This document shows, piece after piece, positions 16,253-24,815 of a stretch of DNA of 64,000 nt; the stretch's first letter is position 1; every line of letters starts with the position of its first letter. The stretch lies in the NCBI RefSeq assembly GCF_030534315.2, contig NZ_CP130558.2:2780501-2844500 (forward strand), written 5' to 3'. The notes beneath the pieces were generated by a model. It worked only from the letters and a program-made list of their open reading frames with translations. It searched no databases and was not told the DNA's origin. The translations under genes and the position numbers were made by a program. The DNA comes from Thermoanaerobacterium sp. CMT5567-10. GTDB taxonomy: Bacteria > Bacillota > Thermoanaerobacteria > Thermoanaerobacterales > Thermoanaerobacteraceae.

Positions 16253-17344
16253 TCATACATTAAATCTAAATACTACTATGTCGCCGTCTTCTACGACGTA
16301 ATCTTTTCCCTCAAGTCGCATTAGACCTTTTTCTTTTGCAGCTACCTCTCCGCCAGATTCTATATAATCTTTGTAAGATATTACTTCAGCTCGTATAAAA
16401 CCTTTTTCAAAATCTGTGTGTATTTTTCCGGCAGCTTGAGGTGCTTTTGTTCCTTTTTTTATAGTCCATGCTCTTACTTCTTTTGGACCAGCAGTAAAAA
16501 ATGTAATAAGTCCTAAAAGTGAGTATCCATGGCGTATTATGTTATTAAGTCCCGGTTCTTTTAATCCGTATTCAGACAGTAATTCGTATTTTTCCTCATC
16601 AGGAAGTGATGAAAGTTCTTCTTCAATCTTTGCTGATATGACTATTACTTCTGATTTTTCTTTTTCAGCATATTCTTTAAGCTTTTTAACATAGTCATTT
16701 TCTTTGCCAGATATAAGGTCGTCCTCAGAAATATTTGCAGCATACATAACTGGCTTTGACGTTAAAAGCATAAGCTGATTCACAAATGGAAGCTCATCTT
16801 CATCGAAATTCATCGTGCGTACAGGCTTTCCATCATCTAGAGTACTTTTGATTTTTTCTAGTATATTTAATTCAAGTGCTGCAGATTTATCATTTTTTGC
16901 GTATTTAGAAGTTTTTGCAATTCGTTTTTCTATAACTTCTAGATCAGCAAGCACCAATTCTAATGTTATGATTTCAATGTCTCTAATTGGGTCAATATTA
17001 CCTTCAACATGAGTAATATTGCTATCTTCGAAACACCTTACCACATTTAAAATTGCATCAACTTCCCTAATATGCGATAAAAATTTATTTCCTAAACCTT
17101 CGCCTTTGCTGGCGCCTTTGACAAGTCCAGCTATGTCTACAAATTTTATTGTGGCTGGAATTATCTTTTGAGGATTTACTATTTTTGCAAGTTCATAAAG
17201 CCTATTGTCTGGCACAGAAACAATACCAACATTAGGTTCTATTGTGCAGAAAGGGTAATTTGCACATTCAGCACCTGCTTGTGTTATTGCATTAAAGATT
17301 GTACTTTTACCAACATTAGGTAGACCAACTATGCCTATTTCCAT
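16253..17344 (-). CDS. ychF: Redox-regulated ATPase YchF (Obg-family)
   Basis: A 363-residue P-loop protein of standard length. The N-terminus has G1 GLPNVGKST, DIAGLVKGASKGEG (G3) and the YchF NMSE-type position reading NISE in YAANISEDD, which confers ATP preference. The C-terminal TGS-like domain (about 278-363) is present (LLGLITFFTAGPKEVRAW). It binds ribosomes and acts in stress responses. It is the only core gene of this region on the minus strand and has its own promoter and an ATG preceded by GGAGGA. Confidence 0.95.
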   Translation of the reverse strand: MEIGIVGLPNVGKSTIFNAITQAGAECANYPFCTIEPNVGIVSVPDNRLYELAKIVNPQKIIPATIKFVDIAGLVKGASKGEGLGNKFLSHIREVDAILNVVRCFEDSNITHVEGNIDPIRDIEIITLELVLADLEVIEKRIAKTSKYAKNDKSAALELNILEKIKSTLDDGKPVRTMNFDEDELPFVNQLMLLTSKPVMYAANISEDDLISGKENDYVKKLKEYAEKEKSEVIVISAKIEEELSSLPDEEKYELLSEYGLKEPGLNNIIRHGYSLLGLITFFTAGPKEVRAWTIKKGTKAPQAAGKIHTDFEKGFIRAEVISYKDYIESGGEVAAKEKGLMRLEGKDYVVEDGDIVVFRFNV

Positions 17345-17406
17345 TTATATTCCTCCGAATTGTTTTTTATTTTATGAAAAAATTTTTCTATTTTGCATCA
17401 AATAGA

Positions 17407-17435
17407 ATTATATATGAAAAGCGTTAAAAGTTCAA
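17407..17435 (-). promoter_or_regulatory. Sigma-A promoter of ychF
   Basis: On the minus strand, TTGAAC (17435-17430), 17-bp spacer, TATAAT (17412-17407). Confidence 0.75.
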
Positions 17436-17447
17436 ATTTAATTGTGG

Positions 17448-17477
17448 CTGACAATTATTAACATATTACATTATAAT
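17448..17477 (+). promoter_or_regulatory. Sigma-A promoter of the YhcN/YlaJ-like lipoprotein gene
   Basis: CTGACA (17448-17453), 18-bp spacer, TATAAT (17472-17477). It is divergent from the ychF promoter. Confidence 0.6.
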
Positions 17478-17521
17478 AAATTGTTTTTATGTGAGCAAAA
17501 TATTGATTGGAGGTGTTTAAA

Positions 17522-18013
17522 TTGAAAAAGGCAAGAAACATTTTATTAATACTTTTGACTTTGATAATGGCTTTGTCTATATCTTTGACAGGATGTAAGG
17601 CTACTAAGAAGCCGTCTCCTACTAGATATACTCCTACAACACCTACACCTACTACACCAGCTCCTGTAAAAAGACCGGTACTGCAAAGTACAAGAGCAGC
17701 AAAGATAGCAACAAATGTAGCAAAATTGCCTGAGGTAAATAAAGCTACAGTCGTAATTTCTGGAAATACTGCTATAGTAGGTATTGATATGAAAGCAAGT
17801 GTACAAGGAACTCACGAAACTCAAGTTAAGAAAAAGGTTGAAAAAACTGTTAGGGATACAGATAAGGGTATAAAAAATGTATCGGTGACATCGGATCCTG
17901 ATTTATATAAGAGAATAGACAATATAGCAAAAGGAATTGCGGCTGGAAAACCATTATCAGAATTTACTAAGCAGATTACTGAGATATTAAAGAGAATTAC
18001 ACCAAGTGCATAA
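17522..18013 (+). CDS. YhcN/YlaJ-family sporulation lipoprotein
   Basis: A 163-residue protein. A basic start, hydrophobic core and lipobox LTGC (Cys at about residue 24) give a lipoprotein signal. A Thr/Pro-rich linker (about 30-50) follows, then a BON-like domain (AAKIATNVAKLPEVNKATVV) as in YhcN/YlaJ spore germination lipoproteins. TTG 17522 is chosen because GGAGGTG lies 7 bp upstream; an earlier in-frame TTG overlaps that ribosome site. It is monocistronic with its own terminator. The germination role is known for relatives and inferred here. Confidence 0.8.
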   Translation: MKKARNILLILLTLIMALSISLTGCKATKKPSPTRYTPTTPTPTTPAPVKRPVLQSTRAAKIATNVAKLPEVNKATVVISGNTAIVGIDMKASVQGTHETQVKKKVEKTVRDTDKGIKNVSVTSDPDLYKRIDNIAKGIAAGKPLSEFTKQITEILKRITPSA

Positions 18014-18014
18014 A

Positions 18015-18040
18015 ATAAACCTGGGGAAACCCGGGTTTAT
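18015..18040 (+). terminator. Terminator of the lipoprotein gene
   Basis: ATAAACC-T-GGG / CCCGGGTTTAT stem closed by a GAAA-type loop, followed by GTTTTATT. Confidence 0.8.
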
Positions 18041-18046
18041 GTTTTA

Positions 18047-18075
18047 TTGACATGACAAAACATTTGAAATATAAT
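18047..18075 (+). promoter_or_regulatory. Consensus sigma-A promoter of the M16 peptidase pair
   Basis: TTGACA (18047-18052), 17-bp spacer, TATAAT (18070-18075). It lies immediately after the preceding terminator. Confidence 0.85.
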
Positions 18076-18113
18076 TAAGGTCAATTGGATTATTATAGAA
18101 GGAGTGATAAAAT

Positions 18114-19370
18114 ATGTCCATTTTGAAAGCGAATATTGGAAAGGGCATTAATCTGTATGTTAGCCAGATGGATAAATTTAAGACGCTTACGATTAATATT
18201 TACATAAATAACAGATTAAGCAATGAAACAGCAAAATTTGCATTGTTGCCTTCAGTATTAAAGAGAGGAAGTCTCAATTATAAAACATATAAAGAAATAA
18301 CGAGACATCTTGAGGAGCTTTATGGAGCTACATTTTCTTTTTCAATTTATAAAAAAGGTGAGAGGCAAATTGCACAATTTAGGTTAGAGATTGCAGACAG
18401 CAACTATATAAAAGATGACATAACGGAAGATGGAGTTAAGTTTATTTCAGATGTACTTTTAAATCCATTAGTAGTAAACAATGGATTTGATTCAAAGTAT
18501 GTTCAGCAGGAAAAAGAAAAACAGAAGAATTTGATTAATTCCCGAATAAATGAAAAGACAAAGTATGCTGTTGACAGATGCATTGAAGAGATGTGTAAAG
18601 ATGAAGATTTTTCAATATATGAACTTGGCAGTATAGATGATGTTGATAAGATAGATGAAATAAATCTTTACGAATACTATAAGAAGGTTATAAAAACATT
18701 GCCTATAGATATATATGTTATTGGCAATGTGAGTGTAGATAAAATAAAAAGTTTGTTTGATAAGTATTTTAAAATAGACAGTAGAGATGTTGTTTATATA
18801 CCTGATACACCAATATATAAAAAGGTGGATCAAGTTAAATACGTCCAAGATAAACTAGATGTCACTCAAGGGAAACTTACTTTGGGATTTAGGACAAATG
18901 TAAAACCGGGCGACGATGAGTATTTTCCGCTTTTGGTATTGAGCGGTGTGCTGGGTGGAGGTCCTTTTTCAAAATTATTCATGAATGTGAGGGAAAAAGC
19001 AAGTCTTGCATATTATGCACAAACAAGGCTTGAGAGATTTAAAGGATTAATGCTTATAATGTCAGGTATAGAGATTGAAAATTATCAAAAAGCATTGGAT
19101 ATAATACTTAAAGAAGTTGAGGAAATAAAGGACGGAAACATTTCTGACTATGAATTTGATTCAACGCTCAAAGCTTTAAATACGTCTATGAATTCAATAA
19201 AAGATAGTGCAACGCAAGTTTCGGATTTTTATTTATCGCAAAATCTTTCACACACCGATTACAGCATAGACGATTTTATAAATAAGATAAATGAAGTAAC
19301 AAAAGAAGATATTATTGATGTTTCTAAAAAGATACAATTAGATACGGTTTATTTTATGACTAAAAAATGA
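18114..19370 (+). CDS. ymfF: M16-family protein without zinc site (YmfF-like)
   Basis: A 418-residue protein with the two-lobed M16 peptidase fold. The first lobe has no HxxEH motif (the expected region reads RGSLNYKTYKEITRHLEELYG), so it cannot bind zinc. The C-terminal lobe keeps the R/Y region (NVREKASLAYYAQTR). It is the non-catalytic partner of the next gene, like YmfF of the B. subtilis YmfF/YmfH pair. It has AAGGAGTGA before the ATG and a 13-bp gap to its partner. The substrate is unknown in this organism. Confidence 0.85.
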   Translation: MSILKANIGKGINLYVSQMDKFKTLTINIYINNRLSNETAKFALLPSVLKRGSLNYKTYKEITRHLEELYGATFSFSIYKKGERQIAQFRLEIADSNYIKDDITEDGVKFISDVLLNPLVVNNGFDSKYVQQEKEKQKNLINSRINEKTKYAVDRCIEEMCKDEDFSIYELGSIDDVDKIDEINLYEYYKKVIKTLPIDIYVIGNVSVDKIKSLFDKYFKIDSRDVVYIPDTPIYKKVDQVKYVQDKLDVTQGKLTLGFRTNVKPGDDEYFPLLVLSGVLGGGPFSKLFMNVREKASLAYYAQTRLERFKGLMLIMSGIEIENYQKALDIILKEVEEIKDGNISDYEFDSTLKALNTSMNSIKDSATQVSDFYLSQNLSHTDYSIDDFINKINEVTKEDIIDVSKKIQLDTVYFMTKK

Positions 19371-19383
19371 GGAGGGATAAAAC

Positions 19384-20652
19384 ATGAGAGAGATTTTTAA
19401 TGAGACGATAAAAGAAAAGATGTATCATTATGAACATGAAACTGGATTAAATGTCTATGTCATGCCAAAGAAAGGCTTTATTAAGCAATATGCTATGTTT
19501 GCAACACATTATGGGTCAAACGACAGCCAGTTTATTGTTCCCGGTGAAACGGAAATAACATATGTACCTGATGGAATAGCGCACTTTTTGGAGCACAAGA
19601 TGTTTGAAGAAGAAGAGGGCAGTGTATTTGAAGAGTTCTCTAAAAATGGTGCTTCTGCTAATGCTTACACGAATTTTACAACTACAGCATATTTATTTTC
19701 CAGCACATATAATTTTTACGACAATTTAAAACTTCTTCTAGACTTTGTGCAGAGGCCTTATTTTACAGACGAAAATGTAGAAAAGGAAAAGGGCATTATA
19801 GCACAGGAGATACGAATGTATGATGATGATCCATCTTGGAGGCTTTTTTTTAATATGTTAGGTGGATTGTATCACCTGCACCCTGTTAAAGTAGATATAG
19901 CGGGTACGATTGAATCTATATCAAAAATTGATAAAGATATATTGTATAAATGCTACAGAACATTTTACCATCCATCTAACATGGTGTTGTTTGCAGCCGG
20001 CGATATAGATATCAATAAAGTTTTAGATATCGTAAATAATTCCGTAAAAACTGATAAAAGACAAGGAGAAATAAAAAGGATATATCCAAATGAACCTGAA
20101 AGTATAAATAAAAACTATGTCGAGCAAAAAATGGCAGTTTCAATGCCACTCTTTAATATAGGTTTTAAAGATAATGATGTCGGATATGGTGGTAAAAAGC
20201 TGCTTAAAAAAGACATTGTGACACAGATTTGCTTAGAGATTTTAGCAGGAAGAAGTTCTGATCTATATGAAGAGCTTTATGATGATGGGCTTATTGATTC
20301 AACATTTGATACAGAATACGTCGGCGAAATAGATCACGGATATTCTATTATAGGTGGTCAATCAAAAGACCCTGAAGCAGTAAAACAAGCCGTTTTAGAT
20401 AAGATATCAAAAGTTGATTCTATAGATGACGGTGACTTAAATAGAATAAAAAGAAAAATAACTGGACGTTTTTTAAAATCATTTAACTCTGTAGAAAGTA
20501 TATCACACAATTTTATAACTTATTACATGAGAGGCATAAATATACTTGATTATACTAAAACAATTGAAGAAATAACTCATGATGATGTAATAAATAGATT
20601 TAAGACATTTTTTGATGAAAAAAATTGTGTTCTATCAGTCATAAAACCATAG
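19384..20652 (+). CDS. ymfH: M16-family zinc peptidase (YmfH-like)
   Basis: A 422-residue catalytic partner. HFLEH (about residue 66) with the downstream Glu in GIIAQEIRMYDDDP (about residue 142) forms the inverted zinc site of pitrilysin/MPP-type peptidases. The C-terminal lobe has the substrate-chamber features, including EELYDDGLID. It is coupled to the YmfF-like gene, so the active enzyme is probably a heterodimer, as in processing peptidases. A strong terminator follows and separates it from mraZ. Confidence 0.9.
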   Translation: MREIFNETIKEKMYHYEHETGLNVYVMPKKGFIKQYAMFATHYGSNDSQFIVPGETEITYVPDGIAHFLEHKMFEEEEGSVFEEFSKNGASANAYTNFTTTAYLFSSTYNFYDNLKLLLDFVQRPYFTDENVEKEKGIIAQEIRMYDDDPSWRLFFNMLGGLYHLHPVKVDIAGTIESISKIDKDILYKCYRTFYHPSNMVLFAAGDIDINKVLDIVNNSVKTDKRQGEIKRIYPNEPESINKNYVEQKMAVSMPLFNIGFKDNDVGYGGKKLLKKDIVTQICLEILAGRSSDLYEELYDDGLIDSTFDTEYVGEIDHGYSIIGGQSKDPEAVKQAVLDKISKVDSIDDGDLNRIKRKITGRFLKSFNSVESISHNFITYYMRGINILDYTKTIEEITHDDVINRFKTFFDEKNCVLSVIKP

Positions 20653-20667
20653 AAAATTAAGTTTGTT

Positions 20668-20692
20668 ATAACGAGTTTAACTCGTTATTTTT
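20668..20692 (+). terminator. Terminator before the dcw cluster
   Basis: ATAACGAGT / ACTCGTTAT perfect 9-bp stem with a TTTA-type loop, followed by a run of Ts. Confidence 0.88.
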
Positions 20693-20720
20693 TTATTTGT
20701 GAAAAAAATTTTTTTATTTG

Positions 20721-20749
20721 TTGAAGGATTTTTGGATTTTGCATAGAAT
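20721..20749 (+). promoter_or_regulatory. Promoter of the mraZ-dcw cluster
   Basis: TTGAAG (20721-20726), 17-bp spacer, TAGAAT (20744-20749). The predicted start site (about 20756) falls just before the MraZ boxes. Confidence 0.65.
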
Positions 20750-20758
20750 AAACATAAT

Positions 20759-20794
20759 AAGTGGTTTAAAGTGGTGCGAAGTGGTTAAAAGTGT
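20759..20794 (+). promoter_or_regulatory. MraZ operator: four 10-bp-spaced AAGTGG boxes
   Basis: AAGTGG at 20759, 20769 and 20779 and AAGTGT at 20789, exactly one helical turn apart, between the predicted start site and the mraZ ribosome site. It matches the AAAGTGKNR-type repeat known for MraZ autoregulation in Mollicutes and other Gram-positives. MraZ probably controls the whole division operon here. Confidence 0.8.
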
Positions 20795-20814
20795 AATGGA
20801 AATGGGTGTTCGAT

Positions 20815-21246
20815 ATGCTTATGGGTCAGTATGAACATACAGTAGATTCAAAAGGGAGAATCATAATACCAGCCAAATTCAGGGATGAACTTGGTGATAA
20901 GTTCGTACTGACAAGAGGGCTTGATAATTGTCTTTTTGTATACTCATTAACAGAGTGGTCAAATATCGAGGCAAAGTTAAAAACACTACCACTTAATAGA
21001 AAGGATGCTAGGGCTTTTACAAGATTTTTTCTAGCAGGCGCCACTGAATGTGAAATAGACAAACAGGGAAGAGTATTAATACCAAACATTTTAAGGGAAC
21101 ACGCCAAAATCGACAAAGAAGTTGTAATAATAGGTGTTTCGTCTAGAGTAGAAATCTGGAGCAAAGAAGTTTGGCTAGAGTATTCGAACAATGTTGATGT
21201 GTCATTTGAGGATGTTGCTGAACATTTGGATGACTTAAATATTTAA
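20815..21246 (+). CDS. mraZ: MraZ transcriptional regulator
   Basis: A 143-residue protein made of two SpoVT/AbrB-like halves. The paired [13 protein letters not shown] (about residues 12-24) and [13 protein letters not shown] (about 83-95) motifs are the DNA-contacting elements. ATG 20815 ([14 protein letters not shown]) is preferred over GTG 20806 by comparison with the family start. It is the first gene of the dcw cluster, 9 bp before rsmH, and is preceded by its own repeat operator. It therefore probably autoregulates division gene expression. Confidence 0.95.
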   Translation: MLMGQYEHTVDSKGRIIIPAKFRDELGDKFVLTRGLDNCLFVYSLTEWSNIEAKLKTLPLNRKDARAFTRFFLAGATECEIDKQGRVLIPNILREHAKIDKEVVIIGVSSRVEIWSKEVWLEYSNNVDVSFEDVAEHLDDLNI

Positions 21247-21255
21247 GGTGATTTT

Positions 21256-22188
21256 ATGGAATTTAAACATGAAAGCGTACTATTAAATGAGACAATTGAA
21301 TATTTAAAAGTAAAACCTGACGGAGTTTATGTTGATGGGACTTTGGGTGGGGGAGGCCATTCTTACGAAATATTGAGACGTCTTTCAACAGGAAGGTTAA
21401 TTGCTATAGACAGGGATATGGATGCAATAAATGCTGCTTCTGTAAGGCTTAAGGACTTCAACAATGTTACCTATGTTCATGACAATTATAAAAATATAAA
21501 AAATATTTTAAAAAATATTGATATAGGACGCATTGATGGTGCTATTTTAGACCTTGGTGTATCATCGTATCAGTTAGATGAGGTAAAAAGAGGCTTTTCT
21601 TATATGCATGATGCACCACTTGACATGAGAATGGATAAGGAAAGTGCTCTTACTGCTGAGTATGTTGTCAACAACTATTCTGAAGATGATATTGCAAAAA
21701 TATTGTATGATTATGGAGAGGAAAAATGGGCTAAAAGAATTGCAAAGTTTATTGTTGAAGAAAGAAAGAAAAGGTCTATTAAGACAACATTTCAACTGGT
21801 AGATATAATAAAAAAGGCTGTTCCAGCATCAAAAAGAAGGACAGGACACCATCCTGCAAAAAGAACTTTTCAGGCCGTAAGAATAGAAGTAAATGATGAG
21901 CTAAAGGGACTTGATAATGCAATAGATGATTTCATAGATGCCATGAATCCCAATGGTAGAATTGCTATTATAACTTTCCATTCATTGGAGGACAGGATTG
22001 TAAAAAATACGTACAAAAAGTTAGAAAATCCCTGTACATGTCCTAAAAACTTGCCATGTACCTGTGGTAAGAAACCAGTTATAAAGATTATTACAAAAAA
22101 ACCTGTAACACCAAATGAAGAAGAACTTGAAACTAATCCCAGATCACGCAGTGCAAAGTTAAGAGTTGCCGAAAAACTGCTGTTCTAA
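21256..22188 (+). CDS. rsmH: 16S rRNA m4C1402 methyltransferase RsmH (MraW)
   Basis: A 310-residue SAM-dependent enzyme. It has the [11 protein letters not shown] motif I (about residues 24-34), a helical insert (about 110-200), NDELKGL and the [15 protein letters not shown] catalytic-region motif near residue 240. It methylates N4 of C1402 in the ribosomal P site. It follows mraZ by 9 bp as in nearly all bacterial dcw clusters, with standard length. Confidence 0.96.
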   Translation: MEFKHESVLLNETIEYLKVKPDGVYVDGTLGGGGHSYEILRRLSTGRLIAIDRDMDAINAASVRLKDFNNVTYVHDNYKNIKNILKNIDIGRIDGAILDLGVSSYQLDEVKRGFSYMHDAPLDMRMDKESALTAEYVVNNYSEDDIAKILYDYGEEKWAKRIAKFIVEERKKRSIKTTFQLVDIIKKAVPASKRRTGHHPAKRTFQAVRIEVNDELKGLDNAIDDFIDAMNPNGRIAIITFHSLEDRIVKNTYKKLENPCTCPKNLPCTCGKKPVIKIITKKPVTPNEEELETNPRSRSAKLRVAEKLLF

Positions 22189-22209
22189 AGTATAAGGGGG
22201 AAGAATAAA

Positions 22210-22641
22210 TTGGTATTAGAAAAACGCAATTATGACTATGACCTAAAGCCGTATTATGAAGAAAATAAATCAAAAAAACCAAGGAAAAATAAAAAATTAA
22301 AAAACCTCATGTTAATAGTTTTTATAGGTTTTTTAAGCCTTACCGTATTGTTTAGATATGCTTTAATTTATCAAAAGTCTGTCGCTCTTAGCAAAATGGA
22401 GGCGAAGGTCAGCGAAATAGAAAATTTAAACCAGCAGTTAGAAGTCAAAATTGCATCAATGAAGGATTTACAGAGGATAGAAGATATTGCAAAAAATCAG
22501 CTGGGAATGGTAGTACCTGAAAAGGGGCAAATAGTCTACATGAGTATCGGTAAAACAAATGAAGTTGCTCAGAAAAAAACAGATGATAATAATAAAAATA
22601 AAACTTTCTTTGGGAGGATTTTGGGACTGCTGGTGAGATAG
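22210..22641 (+). CDS. ftsL: FtsL-like septum formation protein
   Basis: A 143-residue bitopic protein: a basic, Lys-rich cytoplasmic tail (about 1-32), one membrane helix (about 34-53), then a periplasmic leucine-zipper-like coiled coil (KMEAKVSEIENLNQQLEVKI) and the conserved QLGMVVPEKGQIVY end. The start is TTG 22210 with AAGGGGG upstream. FtsL stabilises the FtsQLB complex that activates septal synthesis. Position between rsmH and the transpeptidase supports the call. Its stop codon overlaps the ribosome site of spoVD. Confidence 0.88.
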   Translation: MVLEKRNYDYDLKPYYEENKSKKPRKNKKLKNLMLIVFIGFLSLTVLFRYALIYQKSVALSKMEAKVSEIENLNQQLEVKIASMKDLQRIEDIAKNQLGMVVPEKGQIVYMSIGKTNEVAQKKTDDNNKNKTFFGRILGLLVR

Positions 22642-22652
22642 GAGGGATTCAC

Positions 22653-24728
22653 ATATCACCAAGCATTTCGACTAAAAAGAGAATTTTATTTTTGCTGTTT
22701 TTTTCTATCTTTATTATCATTGTTCTTATTATCAGGCTATTTTGGATACAAATAGTTAAGAGTGAAGAATTTCAAAAATTAGCTGTGCCCCAGTGGACAT
22801 TGGATGTTGCTGTGTCGCCTAAGCGAGGTTTAATATTAGACAGAAATAGTAAAGCACTTGCTGAGAGTGCTAGCTCAAATAAAGTCAGCATTATACCAAA
22901 AGAATTAAAAGATAGTCAAAAAGATGAAGTTGTCAGAAAACTGGCAGAAATTTTAAAAATCAATAAAGAAGATATATTAAAGAAGATAAATAATAAAAAT
23001 GTACAAGAGGTATTGATTGCAAGAAGAATTGACGATGATACGGCAAATAAAATCAGAAAATTGAATTTATCGTGTGTGATAATATCTGGTGATACAAAGA
23101 GATATTATCCAGAAAAAAATTTAGCTTCCCATATACTTGGGTTTACAGGTGTAGATAATCAAGGTCTGGATGGAATCGAGTCTGTATATGATAGTTATTT
23201 AAGAGGGATACCCGGCAGGATTTCATCTCCAGTGGATGCACTAGGGCAGAAAATGGGGAATGGAGAAGAAGAATATATTCCACCGATAGATGGCTACAAT
23301 GTAGTTTTAACGATTGATTCAAATATACAGCATTTTACAGAAAAAGCACTTGATGAAGCGTACGCACATACAAAACCGACAAAAGGTGCTGTGGCAGTTG
23401 TGATGAATCCAAAGACTGGTGAGATATTAGCAATGGCGTCAAGACCTGATTACGATCCAAATAATCCTTTTGCTGGATCTCAAGAAGAATGGTTTAAAAA
23501 TTGGAGAAATAAAGCAATATCTGATGCATATGAACCTGGATCTGTTTTTAAGACAGTTACGGCGTCTGCAGCATTGGAAGAAGGAGTTGTTGGATTAAAT
23601 GAGCAATTTTACGATCCCGGATATATCATGGTGGCCGGACAAAGGATTAATTGTTGGGCAACTCATTACAGTGAAACATTTGTACAAGGTGTTCAAAACT
23701 CCTGCAACGTAGTCTTTGCCACGATAGCTCAAAGGCTTGGAGTTGATAAATTATACAAATACATACATGCGTTTGGATTTGGCGAAACCACAGGTTTAAC
23801 ATTGCCTGGTGAAGCACCGGGACTTGTTATGAAAGAGAAAGATGTAGGCCCTGTAGAGCTTGCCACAAACTCATTTGGGCAGGGAATTGCAGTTACGCCA
23901 CTTCAGATGATAAGAGCTGTTTCTGCAATAGTAAATGGTGGAAAGCTAATGGAGCCACATATTGTTAAAGCAATAGTGGATTCTGATGGCAAGACTATAA
24001 AAGAATTTAAGCCTACAGTAGTAAGGCAAGTAATATCTGAAAAGACTTCAGCTACAATGAGAGAAATACTTAAAAGCGTTGTATCTGAAGGGACAGGAAA
24101 GGCAGGATATATAGAGGGGTATGATGTAGGAGGAAAAACAGGAACAACAGAAAAATACACGCCAGGTAAATATGTAGCATCATACATAGGATTTGCTCCT
24201 GCTGAAGATCCAAAGGTTATAGCATTAGTCGTAATTGACGAGCCTAACGCCGAAACTCACTTTGGAAGTGCATTGGCAGGACCTGTAGTAAAAAGTATAT
24301 TGTACGACACTTTGACGTATTTAAATGTAAAACCAAAAGGGATTGAAGTAAAACCTCTTGTTAAAGTGCCAGATGTAAGAAATTTAAGTTTGTATGAGGC
24401 GCAAAATTCATTATTAAAAGAGAAACTGCAGTTTTCCATTGACGGAACAGGCAACACTGTGATCGATCAGATGCCAAAGCCTGGTGCGATGGTAGAAGAA
24501 GATTCCACAGTTGTCCTGCTTCTAAATGAATACAATAATACTGGAAAAGTAGAAGTGCCTGATTTAAAGGGGAAGACTATCACAGAAGCCAGCACAATTT
24601 TAAGCTCCCTAGGTCTTAAGATAAAAATCAATGGTACCGGCATTGCTGTAAATCAAAAACCAGAAAAAGGCGAGAAAGTTGATAAAGGAACAACAGTTGA
24701 AGTTGACTTTAGGCCACTGGAAAATTAA
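22653..24728 (+). CDS. spoVD: SpoVD/PBP2B-type transpeptidase with two PASTA domains
   Basis: A class B penicillin-binding protein of about 691 residues. It has an N-terminal membrane helix (about 13-37), a PBP dimer domain, and a transpeptidase with SVFK (Ser297), SCN (about 350-352) and KTGT (about 495-498), then two PASTA repeats (about 565-691). It cross-links peptidoglycan for spore cortex or septum. The frame has no ATG, GTG or TTG near the strong GGAGGG site at 22641-22646. The first standard codon is TTG 22692, inside the membrane helix and without a ribosome site. ATA 22653 lies 6 bp after GGAGGG and is chosen, tentatively. Confidence 0.9.
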   Translation: MSPSISTKKRILFLLFFSIFIIIVLIIRLFWIQIVKSEEFQKLAVPQWTLDVAVSPKRGLILDRNSKALAESASSNKVSIIPKELKDSQKDEVVRKLAEILKINKEDILKKINNKNVQEVLIARRIDDDTANKIRKLNLSCVIISGDTKRYYPEKNLASHILGFTGVDNQGLDGIESVYDSYLRGIPGRISSPVDALGQKMGNGEEEYIPPIDGYNVVLTIDSNIQHFTEKALDEAYAHTKPTKGAVAVVMNPKTGEILAMASRPDYDPNNPFAGSQEEWFKNWRNKAISDAYEPGSVFKTVTASAALEEGVVGLNEQFYDPGYIMVAGQRINCWATHYSETFVQGVQNSCNVVFATIAQRLGVDKLYKYIHAFGFGETTGLTLPGEAPGLVMKEKDVGPVELATNSFGQGIAVTPLQMIRAVSAIVNGGKLMEPHIVKAIVDSDGKTIKEFKPTVVRQVISEKTSATMREILKSVVSEGTGKAGYIEGYDVGGKTGTTEKYTPGKYVASYIGFAPAEDPKVIALVVIDEPNAETHFGSALAGPVVKSILYDTLTYLNVKPKGIEVKPLVKVPDVRNLSLYEAQNSLLKEKLQFSIDGTGNTVIDQMPKPGAMVEEDSTVVLLLNEYNNTGKVEVPDLKGKTITEASTILSSLGLKIKINGTGIAVNQKPEKGEKVDKGTTVEVDFRPLEN

Positions 24729-24732
24729 TTCA

Positions 24733-24778
24733 AGCACAATATGCAGTTTTTAATATATGCAAACTGCATAATTGTGCT
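24733..24778. promoter_or_regulatory. Long inverted repeat between spoVD and murE
   Basis: AGCACAA-TATGCAGTTT pairs with AAACTGCATAATTGTGCT apart from a one-base bulge, giving a 17-bp stem with an 11-base loop. No T run follows, so it is a weak terminator candidate. An extended -10 (TGCTATACT, ending 24783) and a TATAAT (24793-24798) lie right behind it, so it may control a murE promoter. Confidence 0.55.
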
Positions 24779-24815
24779 ATACTATTAATGTATATAATGG
24801 AATAGGAGGCCTATT

